Shown: positions 1-10,657 of the stretch, piece by piece | Numbering within the stretch: the first letter of the stretch is position 1 | Layout: each line of letters begins with the position of its first letter | DNA from: Candidatus Methanimicrococcus odontotermitis | GTDB taxonomy: Archaea > Halobacteriota > Methanosarcinia > Methanosarcinales > Methanosarcinaceae | Assembly (NCBI GenBank): GCA_031286065.1 | Contig: JAITUZ010000050.1 | Span: forward strand, 62,001-126,000 | Direction of reading: 5' to 3' | Length of the DNA stretch: 64,000 bases | Position numbers and translations under genes: made by a program | The notes under the pieces: generated by a model | Databases searched by the model: none | The model's input: the letters and a program-made list of their open reading frames with translations, nothing else | Told to the model about the DNA's origin: nothing

Positions 1-288
1 GTATTAGAGGAAAGTGGCTTCAAAGACGGAAAAAATATGTTCTCTATTGGAACAGATGAAATTCCTTCAATTGAAGGACTGATTCCGAGTGGAATATATC
101 GAAAAATTATAAGTCAAAGCGATGAATTTGCGGAGTTAAATAGGATTGTTTCTAATTCTAACAATAAGAGCAAGAAACAGGACCTTAAAATAAAACTTCT
201 GGATGAATTTAAAAAAGAATTGATAAATGATGAAACATATAAAGAGTTTTATAAACTAACTGAAAAAATAAATAACGCATTAAAATGA
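1..288 (+). CDS. C-terminal fragment of a protein truncated by the window edge; possibly an AAA/OLD-type ATPase (tentative)
   Basis: Frame is open from base 1 (VLEESGFKDGKNMFSIGTDEIPSIEGLIP...) to TGA at 288; the ATG at 37 is internal. Confidence 0.5.
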   Translation, partial: VLEESGFKDGKNMFSIGTDEIPSIEGLIPSGIYRKIISQSDEFAELNRIVSNSNNKSKKQDLKIKLLDEFKKELINDETYKEFYKLTEKINNALK

Positions 289-3050
289 TTTATATGAGCC
301 AAGCCACCCCTGCCATGAAACAATATTACGCGGCGAAGGAAGAATGTCCTGACGCTCTCGTTTTTTTCCGCATGGGCGACTTTTACGAGTCTTTCGGCGA
401 TGACGCGAAAATCATTTCCAAAGAACTGGAAATCACGCTGACCAACCGCGGCAAAACCGAAGACGGCAAACAAATGCCGCTTGCGGGAATTCCTTACCAC
501 GCCATTGATAATTATCTGCCGCGCCTGATTAAAAAAGGCTACAAGGTTGCCATCTGCGAACAGCTGGAAGACCCGAAAAAAGCGAAAGGCATCGTCAAAA
601 GAGGGATCGTTCGCGTCATTACGCCGGGAACGGCCATTGATTCATCGATCATCACAGATTCCGCCAATAATTATTTGATGACGCTGACAGGCACTTTTAA
701 TGCCGGCGGCAAGTCAAATAAAAAAGCGAAAAGAACGGAAAATGAGACATTCGGCATTTCTTTTTTAGATATTTCCACCGGCGAATTCTTCGGCAGCCAG
801 TTTGAAGACGAAGCCCCCTATGAAAAAGTCATCAGCGAAGTGGCTCAATACAGGCCGTCCGAATGCATTATCCAAGAGTCGTTAGCTGAAAACGAACTTC
901 TGATGAGCCGTTTGGCTGAAAACAAAGTCAAAATCGAAACATTTTCATGCGCTAAAATACAGTCCGAAATTGAAAAATGTGAAGCGGACCTGCTGAAACA
1001 GTTTAAAATTTCCACGTTGGAAGGCAGGGGCTTTAAAAACATGGACTACGCTGTTTTGGCTTGCGGCAAAACGCTTGACTACGCGATTAAAACGCAAATG
1101 AGAGAACTTGAACATATTCAAACCGTTCAGTTTTATTCCATATCAAAGCACTTGACTTTAGATTCCATGACGCTGCGCAACTTGGAAATTATAAAAAATA
1201 CCCGCGACGACGGCGAAAATCATTCACTGATTCATGTGCTGGACAAAACCAAAACGCCGATGGGGTCGCGGCTGCTTCGGAACTGGATACTTCGCCCGCT
1301 GATTGATCCGAACGAAATCACCACCCGCCTGAACGCCGTGTCGGCGCTGAAAAAAAACAACCTCCCCCGTTATGATTTAAGACAGCACCTGTCAAACATT
1401 TCCGATATTGAAAGACTTGTCAGCCGTATGATATACGGCAACTCCAACGCGCGCGACTTAATTTCCATGCGCAACTCTTTGGCCGAACTGTCCGGACTCT
1501 GCGCCGTGATGGACCAAATGCGCGGTTCAAAAAATGCCGAGTCGGAGTTGCTTTCCGAAATCGCCGATGATATTTCTCAATTCGGATTCGCCGCGGAACT
1601 GACGGATTTGATTTCTAAAACGATCGTTGACGAGCCGCCGATCATTGTTCGTGAAGGAAAAATGATCCGAGCCGGCTGCAGCGGCGAGCTGGACGATCTC
1701 AGAAGCGTTTCGGGCGACAGTAAAGAGTGGATTGCGGACTTTCAGATGAAACAGAGAGAACAAACCGGCATTAAAAATTTGAAAGTCGGCTACAACAAAG
1801 TCTTCGGCTATTTCATTGAAGTCACAAACACGAACAAAAACTTGATTCCGGAAAATTATATCAGAAAACAAACGATTTCAAACGGCGAACGCTTTTTTAC
1901 GCCGGAACTCAAAGAACGCGAAAATCTGATTTTAACAGCGGATGACAAGTCGGTCGCTCTGGAATATGAAATATTCAAAAACGTGACGGAGCGCGTTGCG
2001 TCTTACGCGAAAGAAATTCAAAACATGGCGCATCTGATCGGAAAAATTGACGTGCTGTGCGGTTTTGCCGAAACGGCGATTGAAAATAATTATGTCTGCC
2101 CGCAATTGGACAACGGTTTAGAAATTTTGATTCGTGACGGTCGCCATCCGATCGTTGAAAAAACAACCGCTGAAGCCTTTGTCCCGAATGATGCGGAAAT
2201 CGACGCGGCGGAAAATCAATTCCTTTTGATTACCGGCCCGAACATGGCGGGTAAATCCACATACATGCGCCAGATCGCAATGATTGTCTTGATGGCGCAG
2301 ACCGGAAGTTTTGTTCCTGCCGCGTACGCCAAAATCGGCGTTGTTGACCGCATTTTTACAAGAATCGGTGCCCACGATGATTTGGCCGGCGGCAAAAGTA
2401 CGTTCATGGTGGAAATGGTTGAGCTGGCAAATATTCTGAACAACTCCGGCGAGCGTGATTTGATCCTTTTAGATGAGATCGGGCGCGGGACCAGCACTTA
2501 CGACGGTTACAGCATCGCAAAAGCGGTTGTCGAATACATTCACAACAAAGACAAAAAAGGCGTTCGAACATTGTTTGCGACCCACTATCACCAATTGACG
2601 GCGCTTGAAAACAAATTGAAACGTCTGAAAAATTTCCATATCGCGGTCCATGAAACCGGAAATGAGTTGATTTTCCTTCGAAAAATCGTTCCGGGCGCCA
2701 CTGACAAAAGTTACGGTATTCACGTGGCTCGGCTGGCCGGCGTTCCCGATAAAGTGAACGAGCGCGCCGCTGAAATCTTAAAAGAGATTGAAAACGAAAG
2801 CTTGGAAGAAGACGAAACCCGCGGCCGGAAAAGAACGGCGCGTTACACGCAGCTCTTGCTTTTTGATCCTGAAAACGCAAGCGGTGAAAAACAAATTATT
2901 GAAAAGTTTATTGAACATCCTGAAATCGAAGAGCTCAAAAACGAGTTCAAAGATTTGGATGTCAATCATATGACGCCGATGCAGGCGCTTTTGAAATTGG
3001 AAGAAGTGAAAGAAAAACTGCGCCGGCTGGAAAAAGAATCTGAGAATTAA
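285..3050 (+). CDS. mutS: DNA mismatch repair protein MutS (start possibly ATG at 294)
   Basis: 921 aa; N-terminal TPAMKQYYAAKEECPDALVFFRMGDFYESFGDDA, Walker A TGPNMAGKSTYMRQIA, DEIGRGTSTYDGYSIA, FATHYHQLT. Confidence 0.97.
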   Translation: MIYMSQATPAMKQYYAAKEECPDALVFFRMGDFYESFGDDAKIISKELEITLTNRGKTEDGKQMPLAGIPYHAIDNYLPRLIKKGYKVAICEQLEDPKKAKGIVKRGIVRVITPGTAIDSSIITDSANNYLMTLTGTFNAGGKSNKKAKRTENETFGISFLDISTGEFFGSQFEDEAPYEKVISEVAQYRPSECIIQESLAENELLMSRLAENKVKIETFSCAKIQSEIEKCEADLLKQFKISTLEGRGFKNMDYAVLACGKTLDYAIKTQMRELEHIQTVQFYSISKHLTLDSMTLRNLEIIKNTRDDGENHSLIHVLDKTKTPMGSRLLRNWILRPLIDPNEITTRLNAVSALKKNNLPRYDLRQHLSNISDIERLVSRMIYGNSNARDLISMRNSLAELSGLCAVMDQMRGSKNAESELLSEIADDISQFGFAAELTDLISKTIVDEPPIIVREGKMIRAGCSGELDDLRSVSGDSKEWIADFQMKQREQTGIKNLKVGYNKVFGYFIEVTNTNKNLIPENYIRKQTISNGERFFTPELKERENLILTADDKSVALEYEIFKNVTERVASYAKEIQNMAHLIGKIDVLCGFAETAIENNYVCPQLDNGLEILIRDGRHPIVEKTTAEAFVPNDAEIDAAENQFLLITGPNMAGKSTYMRQIAMIVLMAQTGSFVPAAYAKIGVVDRIFTRIGAHDDLAGGKSTFMVEMVELANILNNSGERDLILLDEIGRGTSTYDGYSIAKAVVEYIHNKDKKGVRTLFATHYHQLTALENKLKRLKNFHIAVHETGNELIFLRKIVPGATDKSYGIHVARLAGVPDKVNERAAEILKEIENESLEEDETRGRKRTARYTQLLLFDPENASGEKQIIEKFIEHPEIEELKNEFKDLDVNHMTPMQALLKLEEVKEKLRRLEKESEN

Positions 3051-3157
3051 AAAATAATAAAGCGCGGCATCAGCTCATAAGTTTTCTTCATTCTTTGCTC
3101 AAGATGGGGTAACTTTCATCACGCACCGCAATTTCTGTTAATAGATTCGTCTTATTT

Positions 3158-3973
3158 ATGGATTCTGTTTCAAATTTAAAAAACATATTTCGGAGAGAGA
3201 AAGATTTGTCCCTGATCTTAAAAGCGGTTGAAAATATTCCTTTAATTAAAAAAGGAGACGATATTGCGGAAATGATTTATCAAAACACGCCGGAAATCGC
3301 CGATAAAGACATCATTGTGATTGCGTCAACCGTTGTTTCAAAATCTCTCGGATTGACTTTCAGAGAAGAAGAGATTGTCCCAAGCGCCGAAGCCGAACGA
3401 ATCGCCGCCTTAAACGGCAAAAACCCGCGTTTTGTTCAGGCTGTTTTGGACGAAAGCTTAGAAGTGTTCACAGAAACGCCGTTCATGCTTGTTCGAAACA
3501 AAAACGGACACGTCTGCATCAATGCCGGAATCGACGCGTCCAACGTCGGAAACGGGCTTCTTTTAAAACTGCCGGAAATGCCGGACAAACACGCGGCCGC
3601 AATCGGAAAATCAATCGAGCGAAAAACAGGCAAAAAAATCAGTGTTATTATTACCGATACCAACGGCCGCGCTTTTAAAGACGGACAAACGAACGTGGCC
3701 GTCGGCCTTTACAATATAAAAGCCATCCGGCCATGGATCGGTGAAAAAGATTTATACGGAAAAATTTTAGAAATTTCCGAAGAAGCTGTCGCTGATGAAA
3801 TCGCGGGCGCCGCGAATCTGATAATGGGTGAAGGCGGCGGTGGCGTTCCGGCCGTTATTGTCCGCGGTCTGGACCTTTACACAGACGAAACGGTTTCAAT
3901 TGCTGATATGTATCGGAACGAAGAAAAAGACGTGATTGTCCGAAGTCTTCTGAAATTGAAAAACGAAAAATAA
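3158..3973 (+). CDS. cofE: Coenzyme F420-0:L-glutamate ligase
   Basis: CofE-type motifs VIASTVVSKSLG, DSNG-like ITDTNGRAFKDGQTNVAVG, GEGGGGVPAVIVRG. Confidence 0.85.
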   Translation: MDSVSNLKNIFRREKDLSLILKAVENIPLIKKGDDIAEMIYQNTPEIADKDIIVIASTVVSKSLGLTFREEEIVPSAEAERIAALNGKNPRFVQAVLDESLEVFTETPFMLVRNKNGHVCINAGIDASNVGNGLLLKLPEMPDKHAAAIGKSIERKTGKKISVIITDTNGRAFKDGQTNVAVGLYNIKAIRPWIGEKDLYGKILEISEEAVADEIAGAANLIMGEGGGGVPAVIVRGLDLYTDETVSIADMYRNEEKDVIVRSLLKLKNEK

Positions 3974-4011
3974 ATCACACCGCCCGAAAATCAAAGTGAG
4001 TCCAGCAGCCG

Positions 4012-4842
4012 TTACGCCACCCGGAAATCAAAAACCGCATACAACATACTTAATGTCCCGATGCCGAGCGGCTCTAAAACAACACGGACGCTGTATTTTT
4101 CAATGAGTTCGCCGGAAATGCCGCACGGGATTCCGGGGGTCGACACAACGGAATTTTCTCTTAAAACGGATTCGGAAATCGTATCGGCGCACGGGGTTGC
4201 TTCAAAAATACGGGAAAAGGTTTTGCCGTCTTTGGGGTCATATTTTTTGACGGGATAATGTAAAACGATTTCATCAACGCGCTTGGAATCAACGTCAAAA
4301 ACGTAAATGTTCTGTTTTTCATTTAAAAAAGTCTCAAGTGCCGGCGTTCCGACTTTACCGAGACCGATGACAAGAAGAGCATTCTCATCATTGTCAATAT
4401 TATCATTATCAATATCACCATCGGCAAAATCCGCGGCATGGCAAAGTATTTCCGCGTAAATTCGGCCGGTACAGACTTGATTGTGAGCGATTTTGCCGTT
4501 TCGGAGATTGTGCGCGATGTAAGCCAGATCATCGGCCATTAAAACAATATCGGCGCCCGCGGTCACCGCTTCATAATAACCGGCGACATCCGTATTTTCG
4601 GTGATGAAGCCGTTCATTCCGAAATGTTTAACGGTGAAAAGCAAAGATTCTGAAAAACTGCCGATGATACCGTTTCCGGCCGTGACGGGAACAATCGCGA
4701 TCATTTCATTTCCGGGCGCGGTGCCGTAAACTTTGCGGCAAAGACCGTCTAAAGAATAAGTTGTCAATTCCTGAATCAAACAATCGTTTTTAATGAGCGC
4801 GTTTGTCATGTCCGCCAAATCGTCGGGAGTTAAAAGTGCCAT
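4012..4842 (-). CDS. pylD: 3-methylornithyl-N6-lysine dehydrogenase PylD
   Basis: LTPDDLADMTNALIKND, ITENTDVAGYYEAV, Rossmann LLVIGLGKVGTPA; fourth gene of the pyl cluster. Confidence 0.95.
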   Translation of the reverse strand: MALLTPDDLADMTNALIKNDCLIQELTTYSLDGLCRKVYGTAPGNEMIAIVPVTAGNGIIGSFSESLLFTVKHFGMNGFITENTDVAGYYEAVTAGADIVLMADDLAYIAHNLRNGKIAHNQVCTGRIYAEILCHAADFADGDIDNDNIDNDENALLVIGLGKVGTPALETFLNEKQNIYVFDVDSKRVDEIVLHYPVKKYDPKDGKTFSRIFEATPCADTISESVLRENSVVSTPGIPCGISGELIEKYSVRVVLEPLGIGTLSMLYAVFDFRVA

Positions 4843-4860
4843 AATCGTTCCTGCTTTATT

Positions 4861-6039
4861 TCATTTTATTTTTGGCTGAAGAATCAAAGACATCGCCTTT
4901 TCTCTTTTTTGAATCGTTTCTGCTTCCGTTTTCGCGTAAGTGATGACGGTGTAAGCCGGGTCGCCGCCGCCCGCGCATTCAAAGACTTCAATGCCGCTGC
5001 CCGCCGAATTCGCTGCAAACGGATGGAAATCGCAGCCGGCAGATATCAGATGTTCGCCGCCCGAAATGAGTTCATCGCCCGCTTTTTGGAAATGTTCGAA
5101 AATACAATAGGCGTCCTTATATTTTGAATTCGTTGAATTCAAGAGACCCTTTTCTTGGAATTTCGGGTTTGAAAAAGCTTCAATTAACAGAAGAAGCAGA
5201 TTTACGCCGGATGAGAAATAAACGCAAATCGGCGTCTGACTCGGAAAACGAGCGTCAATTTCCAAAACTTTCCATCCTTTTTGGCTTGAAATGGCTTCAA
5301 CATCCATGATTCCTTTGAGCGCGATTCCTTTTGCCAAATCAAACGCTATTTTGCGGTAAACTTCATCATAAGGAAGCGGCGTGACCATAAAACAATCCCA
5401 AACATTATCGATATGAATATACGTTTCTTTGACGACCGTAAATGTTTTGCCGTCTCCGATGACTTCCAAAGAAATGACCGGCCCTTCCAAATACTCTTCA
5501 ATCAAATAGTTCGCCGGAACCGACTTCAGTTCATCGTCGGAATGAATGACGCGGGCGCCGACACTGCCGCTTTCAGACGGCGGTTTGATGAAATAAGGCG
5601 GCTCATCGGGTTTGTCCGCCGGTGCCGAAATGTTGATTTTTTTGAAATACTCTTTGGACTTGGATTTGTCGCAGCTGATTCGGTAAGCGCCGAAATCAAA
5701 AAGAAGCGGGCATTTGATATCGCCGGAAACGGATTCTAAAAAAGCGACGGTTTCTTCATTTTCATTGACGGGAAGCATGAAATCCGAGTTTTCCGAAATC
5801 GAAATGAATCGGGGCTTATCTTTCATAATATCAAAGCAATGAAATTCATCGCAAAGGCTTCGGGCCAATGCCGACGGGTTTCTGTCAATCAGAATCACCA
5901 AAAGTCCCGCTTTTTTCGCCAAATACGCCGCTTCAACGCCCTGAAGTTTGCCGCCGATGAGGCAGAGGCGTTTTCCGGCATATTTCGATTCCGGGAAATC
6001 AGAAACGATTGCAGATTTATTTTGAATTGAAGCCGACAT
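4861..6039 (-). CDS. pylC: 3-methylornithine-L-lysine ligase PylC (ATP-grasp)
   Basis: RLCLIGGKLQGVEAAYLAKKAG, ATP-grasp motifs YFIKPPSESGSVGARVI and DVEAISSQKGWKVLEIDARFPSQTP; between pylB and pylD. Confidence 0.95.
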   Translation of the reverse strand: MSASIQNKSAIVSDFPESKYAGKRLCLIGGKLQGVEAAYLAKKAGLLVILIDRNPSALARSLCDEFHCFDIMKDKPRFISISENSDFMLPVNENEETVAFLESVSGDIKCPLLFDFGAYRISCDKSKSKEYFKKINISAPADKPDEPPYFIKPPSESGSVGARVIHSDDELKSVPANYLIEEYLEGPVISLEVIGDGKTFTVVKETYIHIDNVWDCFMVTPLPYDEVYRKIAFDLAKGIALKGIMDVEAISSQKGWKVLEIDARFPSQTPICVYFSSGVNLLLLLIEAFSNPKFQEKGLLNSTNSKYKDAYCIFEHFQKAGDELISGGEHLISAGCDFHPFAANSAGSGIEVFECAGGGDPAYTVITYAKTEAETIQKREKAMSLILQPKIK

Positions 6040-6110
6040 TTTAACTTTCCGATTTGATTTTTAGAAAAACCGCGATGAATAAAGATTTTTATAATCTTGC
6101 AATTGCTGAT

Positions 6111-7235
6111 TTATGATTTGTTCCGATTCAGATAGCTTTCAAAGCTTTCCTGACTGCCGCGTTCAAGACCCATCTCTTTCAGCTTTTTAATGACGCTTTT
6201 CGCATCTCTTTCTCTTTCATTCAAAGAAACGTCGCGGTCAAAATTAACGACGCCTTCCAATTCGGAACCGGCGGAAATGATAGAAGTGACCGCATTCGCG
6301 CCGGCGTTGAGACGGTCCGTCATTCCAGGAATTCCCGCAACGTCAAGAGAAGCCGGAATCAAGCGGTCGGGGAAAACAAAACGCAGAACAGAAATAACTT
6401 TGAGCTCCATCAAATCCGATGCCTGCGCCGTTTCGGCAAGCGGCGTCCCGGGCTGCGGTTCAAACGTCATGACACGCACCTGATCCGGGTCCGCTTTCTG
6501 CATGCCGCGAATGGAAACGATTGCCGACTCGATGTCATCGGAAACGGACGGTTGTATCAGCTCGCCGTTTGAAAGTTTCATTTTGGAAAAGCCGGTCAGG
6601 ATGCCGTCTTCAATACAAATGCCGGCGGCTTTGGCATTATTCCGGGCGTCGATCCTGCCTTCAAAAGACTGGCCGGCGCGGAGTTTGGCGTAAAGTTCTT
6701 TTTGATAGGTTTCCTGATAAAGCGCGAAAAAATCGGCGCCTTCTTTTCGAAGCTCTTTGATAAAATCGTTATCGACAACGCCGGGAGAAACCATGACCGG
6801 CAATCCCGTTACTTCTTTTGCGATGCGGACGAATTCCAGCAGATTTTCGGGCGTATTGTGGAAATGCGGATCTTCGCCCATTGTTAAATCAATCATATGA
6901 ACGCCTTCGTCTTTGAGTTCGCCGCACAGAACGCGCAGTTCCTCCGGCGTGATTCTGTAGCGATCGATCTTGTTTTTGGCGTTATAGTAGCAAAAAGCGC
7001 ATTGGTTTTTGCAGTAAGTGGAAAAATAAACGAAACTGTAAAGGTAGACACTTTTTCCGAAATAATGCTCTTTGACTTGAACCGCCGCGTCAAACATCCT
7101 CTTCAGCCCGGCGCGGTCGGAGACGGAAAGCATTTCGCGGATCATGTCATCAGTCAGCGGCTTTTTTGAAATGATGTCTTCAATAAATTGATTGTATTCA
7201 GCATCCTTCATTTTTGAAAAAAAATCCATTTTCAA
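6111..7235 (-). CDS. pylB: Methylornithine synthase PylB (radical SAM)
   Basis: Radical SAM CxxxCxxC as STYCKNQCAFCYYNAKNK; cluster position. Confidence 0.96.
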   Translation of the reverse strand: MKMDFFSKMKDAEYNQFIEDIISKKPLTDDMIREMLSVSDRAGLKRMFDAAVQVKEHYFGKSVYLYSFVYFSTYCKNQCAFCYYNAKNKIDRYRITPEELRVLCGELKDEGVHMIDLTMGEDPHFHNTPENLLEFVRIAKEVTGLPVMVSPGVVDNDFIKELRKEGADFFALYQETYQKELYAKLRAGQSFEGRIDARNNAKAAGICIEDGILTGFSKMKLSNGELIQPSVSDDIESAIVSIRGMQKADPDQVRVMTFEPQPGTPLAETAQASDLMELKVISVLRFVFPDRLIPASLDVAGIPGMTDRLNAGANAVTSIISAGSELEGVVNFDRDVSLNERERDAKSVIKKLKEMGLERGSQESFESYLNRNKS

Positions 7236-7261
7236 AATTCCCCCGACTTTTCAGACATTTG

Positions 7262-8518
<1,257 letters not shown>

Positions 8519-8549
8519 TTATTTTTCCGTAAGAATTGCAAAAAAAATG

Positions 8550-8618
8550 CGGAAATCCCGGGAATCTAACCCGGCTAAACGGATCTAGAGTCCATTCGGT
8601 CTACCTGACCAGATTTCC
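8550..8618 (-). tRNA. pylT: tRNA-Pyl (anticodon CUA)
   Basis: Minus strand GGAAATCTGGTCAGGTAGACCGAATGGACTCTAGATCCGTTTAGCCGGGTTAGATTCCCGGGATTTCCG; compact tRNA(Pyl) architecture, closely matching remembered Methanosarcina tRNA-Pyl, acceptor GGAAATC/GATTTCC, CTA in anticodon loop; just upstream of pylS. Confidence 0.96.
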
Positions 8619-8844
8619 TTTCCGAAATGCCGATTGCATATTGTTTTATGATGTTTTTTATTGTTATCATTATTTATTTTGTAAATCTACGATTGCCGTG
8701 TTTCCCGTATTAAGTGTTGTTTTCATTAATACCTTTCCGCTAAATGCCTGAAAACCGCAAGCATATACGCTGCCGCTGTTATCATTTTACATATTTTTTA
8801 TAACGCTTGCAGGCATCCGCATTATAAACTCATGCTGCCAGCTG

Positions 8845-9666
8845 CTAAAGCGTCAAGAGAGAAAGTGAAGTCGTATTGAGGTCATTTTCCCATGAGCCGT
8901 TTTCTTTCTGTGATTCTGAAAGCCATGGCAAAGATTCTGCCGCAATGTGTTTTTGATTGCAGAGAATTAAAGTCTGCAAAATCAGATTACTGGTCGCCGG
9001 ATATTTCCAAAAACCGTTTTCTCGGACGGAAAACAGCCATTTCAATTTTTCGGAGATGAATTCAAAAATCATGAAATCAGCGGCTTCATTGAACCGCCCC
9101 AAATCTTTTTGTTTCTGAAGCGCGCTCAAAATGAGCGCAGTTGTTCCGGGATGCTGCCGATTGGAAGTGTCATTTCTGCACAAATCCAAACAAAGCTCTT
9201 CTTCGAAAATGCCGGCATCCGCCAAAGCGGGCAGGATGTAAACAGTGTCATAGAGGTTTTCACCCCAACGGCCGCGATGCTCCAAAAGATAATGAACCGC
9301 TTTGCTGCGGGCAGCTAAAAGGTCACTGTTATCGAAATCGCCGGCGCGTGATTCCAAATAAGAATAAGCGTTTGACAAACAAGAAACAGCGCGCGCTGTT
9401 TCGCGAAGATCTCCGAAAGAACCGTTTTCCTCTTGTTTCAAAAGCAATGTTTGAAGATATAAAAATCCGATTTGCGGATAATTCCAATAAAAATGAGCGA
9501 GCGTTAAATTGGTCAAATCTTTGACTGCGATATCCGAAAACAATCCGGTCATATTTGAAAACCGATCGGCGATCCATGAAAAACCTGCATCTGCAACGCT
9601 TGTTATGCCGGCCGGAAACGCCGGCGGTTCGGATCGAAAATTACAGGCGATTTTACAAGATGTCAT
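8845..9666 (-). CDS. Prenyltransferase/squalene-cyclase-like (alpha/alpha-toroid repeat) protein; ends in TAG with an in-frame TGA five codons later
   Basis: Repeated QEENGSFGD / RGRWGENLYDT / ENGFWKYPATS / QKENGSWENDLNTTSLSLL motifs typical of terpene-cyclase-like helical repeats. Confidence 0.65.
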   Translation of the reverse strand: MTSCKIACNFRSEPPAFPAGITSVADAGFSWIADRFSNMTGLFSDIAVKDLTNLTLAHFYWNYPQIGFLYLQTLLLKQEENGSFGDLRETARAVSCLSNAYSYLESRAGDFDNSDLLAARSKAVHYLLEHRGRWGENLYDTVYILPALADAGIFEEELCLDLCRNDTSNRQHPGTTALILSALQKQKDLGRFNEAADFMIFEFISEKLKWLFSVRENGFWKYPATSNLILQTLILCNQKHIAAESLPWLSESQKENGSWENDLNTTSLSLLTL

Positions 9667-10274
9667 TGTGATGCTGCTGAATTGAAAAGGAATTGATAGT
9701 ATAAGAAAAGATAGGCTTAGGATAAGAATAAAAATAAGAAAAAAGAGTTCCCGCGAAAGGGAACCCGGGTGTGTGTGTTTTTAATATGGTTTGTGGTTAT
9801 AGAATGTGTGGTTTTAGACTTTACTTAGAAAACTGATAGCTTTAAAATAAAAATCCAAAAGCAAATTTTAGAAAGAAAGCGCCTATATAAATATGTTACG
9901 TTTTTTTAAGCACCGAAATTAAGAATAAAACAGATAAGGGTGGCGGAAAAAACATGCAGGACATCATTTTCAACTCGATGAAGAAATTATAACTGCTTTA
10001 TAATTAGATGGCTCGAATGGAACGGATAAAATGTATTGTTTCGATTTTCCGAATTGAAGATAAACAAAATTTAAAATCCTTGTAATTTGTTATGATTGAT
10101 CTGTAGTTGAGCTTGCTTCAAATCTAAAAACATTTATGCAAATAGAAAGCAAATTAAAAAGAACATTTATACAAGTAAATTATAAAGAAGTCATACAAGT
10201 AAATTATAATAAAGAAATGTTATTTTTATAAAATTAATTGCTTGGATTTTTATAAAAATTGCGGAGAAAAAAAC

Positions 10275-10574
10275 ATGATTTGGATGATGATCCTTAAACA
10301 TCTTATCGGAATCCCCGAATTAAAAACCATCGCGAGTGTTCGAGCCCTGTCGAAGTTAGAGCCCAACATCGGCAAAAAGGACCGCAGTATCCGTTTTGTT
10401 ATTGGTGCCGCCGCTCTTGTCTGTTTGGTTCTTTTCGTTAAAAGAGGATTTATCGCCAGATACTTGCTTGGTCTGGCCGCTTTGGCCGGTTTGACAACCG
10501 CTTACTTGAAATTCTCTCCGGTTTACGCGCTCATCGGCGAAAACACCCGAAAGAAAAAAAAGAAAAACAAATAA
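10275..10574 (+). CDS. Small membrane protein, DUF2892/YgaP-transmembrane-like
   Basis: LEPNIGKKDRSIRFVIGAAALVCLVLF...YLLGLAALAGLTTAYLKFSPVYALIGENT. Confidence 0.7.
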   Translation: MIWMMILKHLIGIPELKTIASVRALSKLEPNIGKKDRSIRFVIGAAALVCLVLFVKRGFIARYLLGLAALAGLTTAYLKFSPVYALIGENTRKKKKKNK

Positions 10575-10657
10575 TGAAAAATCATTTTTTTGATAAAATG
10601 ATTTCCTTTATTTAATAAATACATATTATTAAAGATATAATTTTTTTTCTTTTTTAA

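Noticed and set aside
2404-2880. 158-aa antisense ORF in mutS, and many similar antisense ORFs in rtcB, topA, hel308, CBS genes etc.
   Set aside because: Mirror ORFs of strongly supported genes with Arg/Phe/Ser-rich nonsense composition; no independent support.
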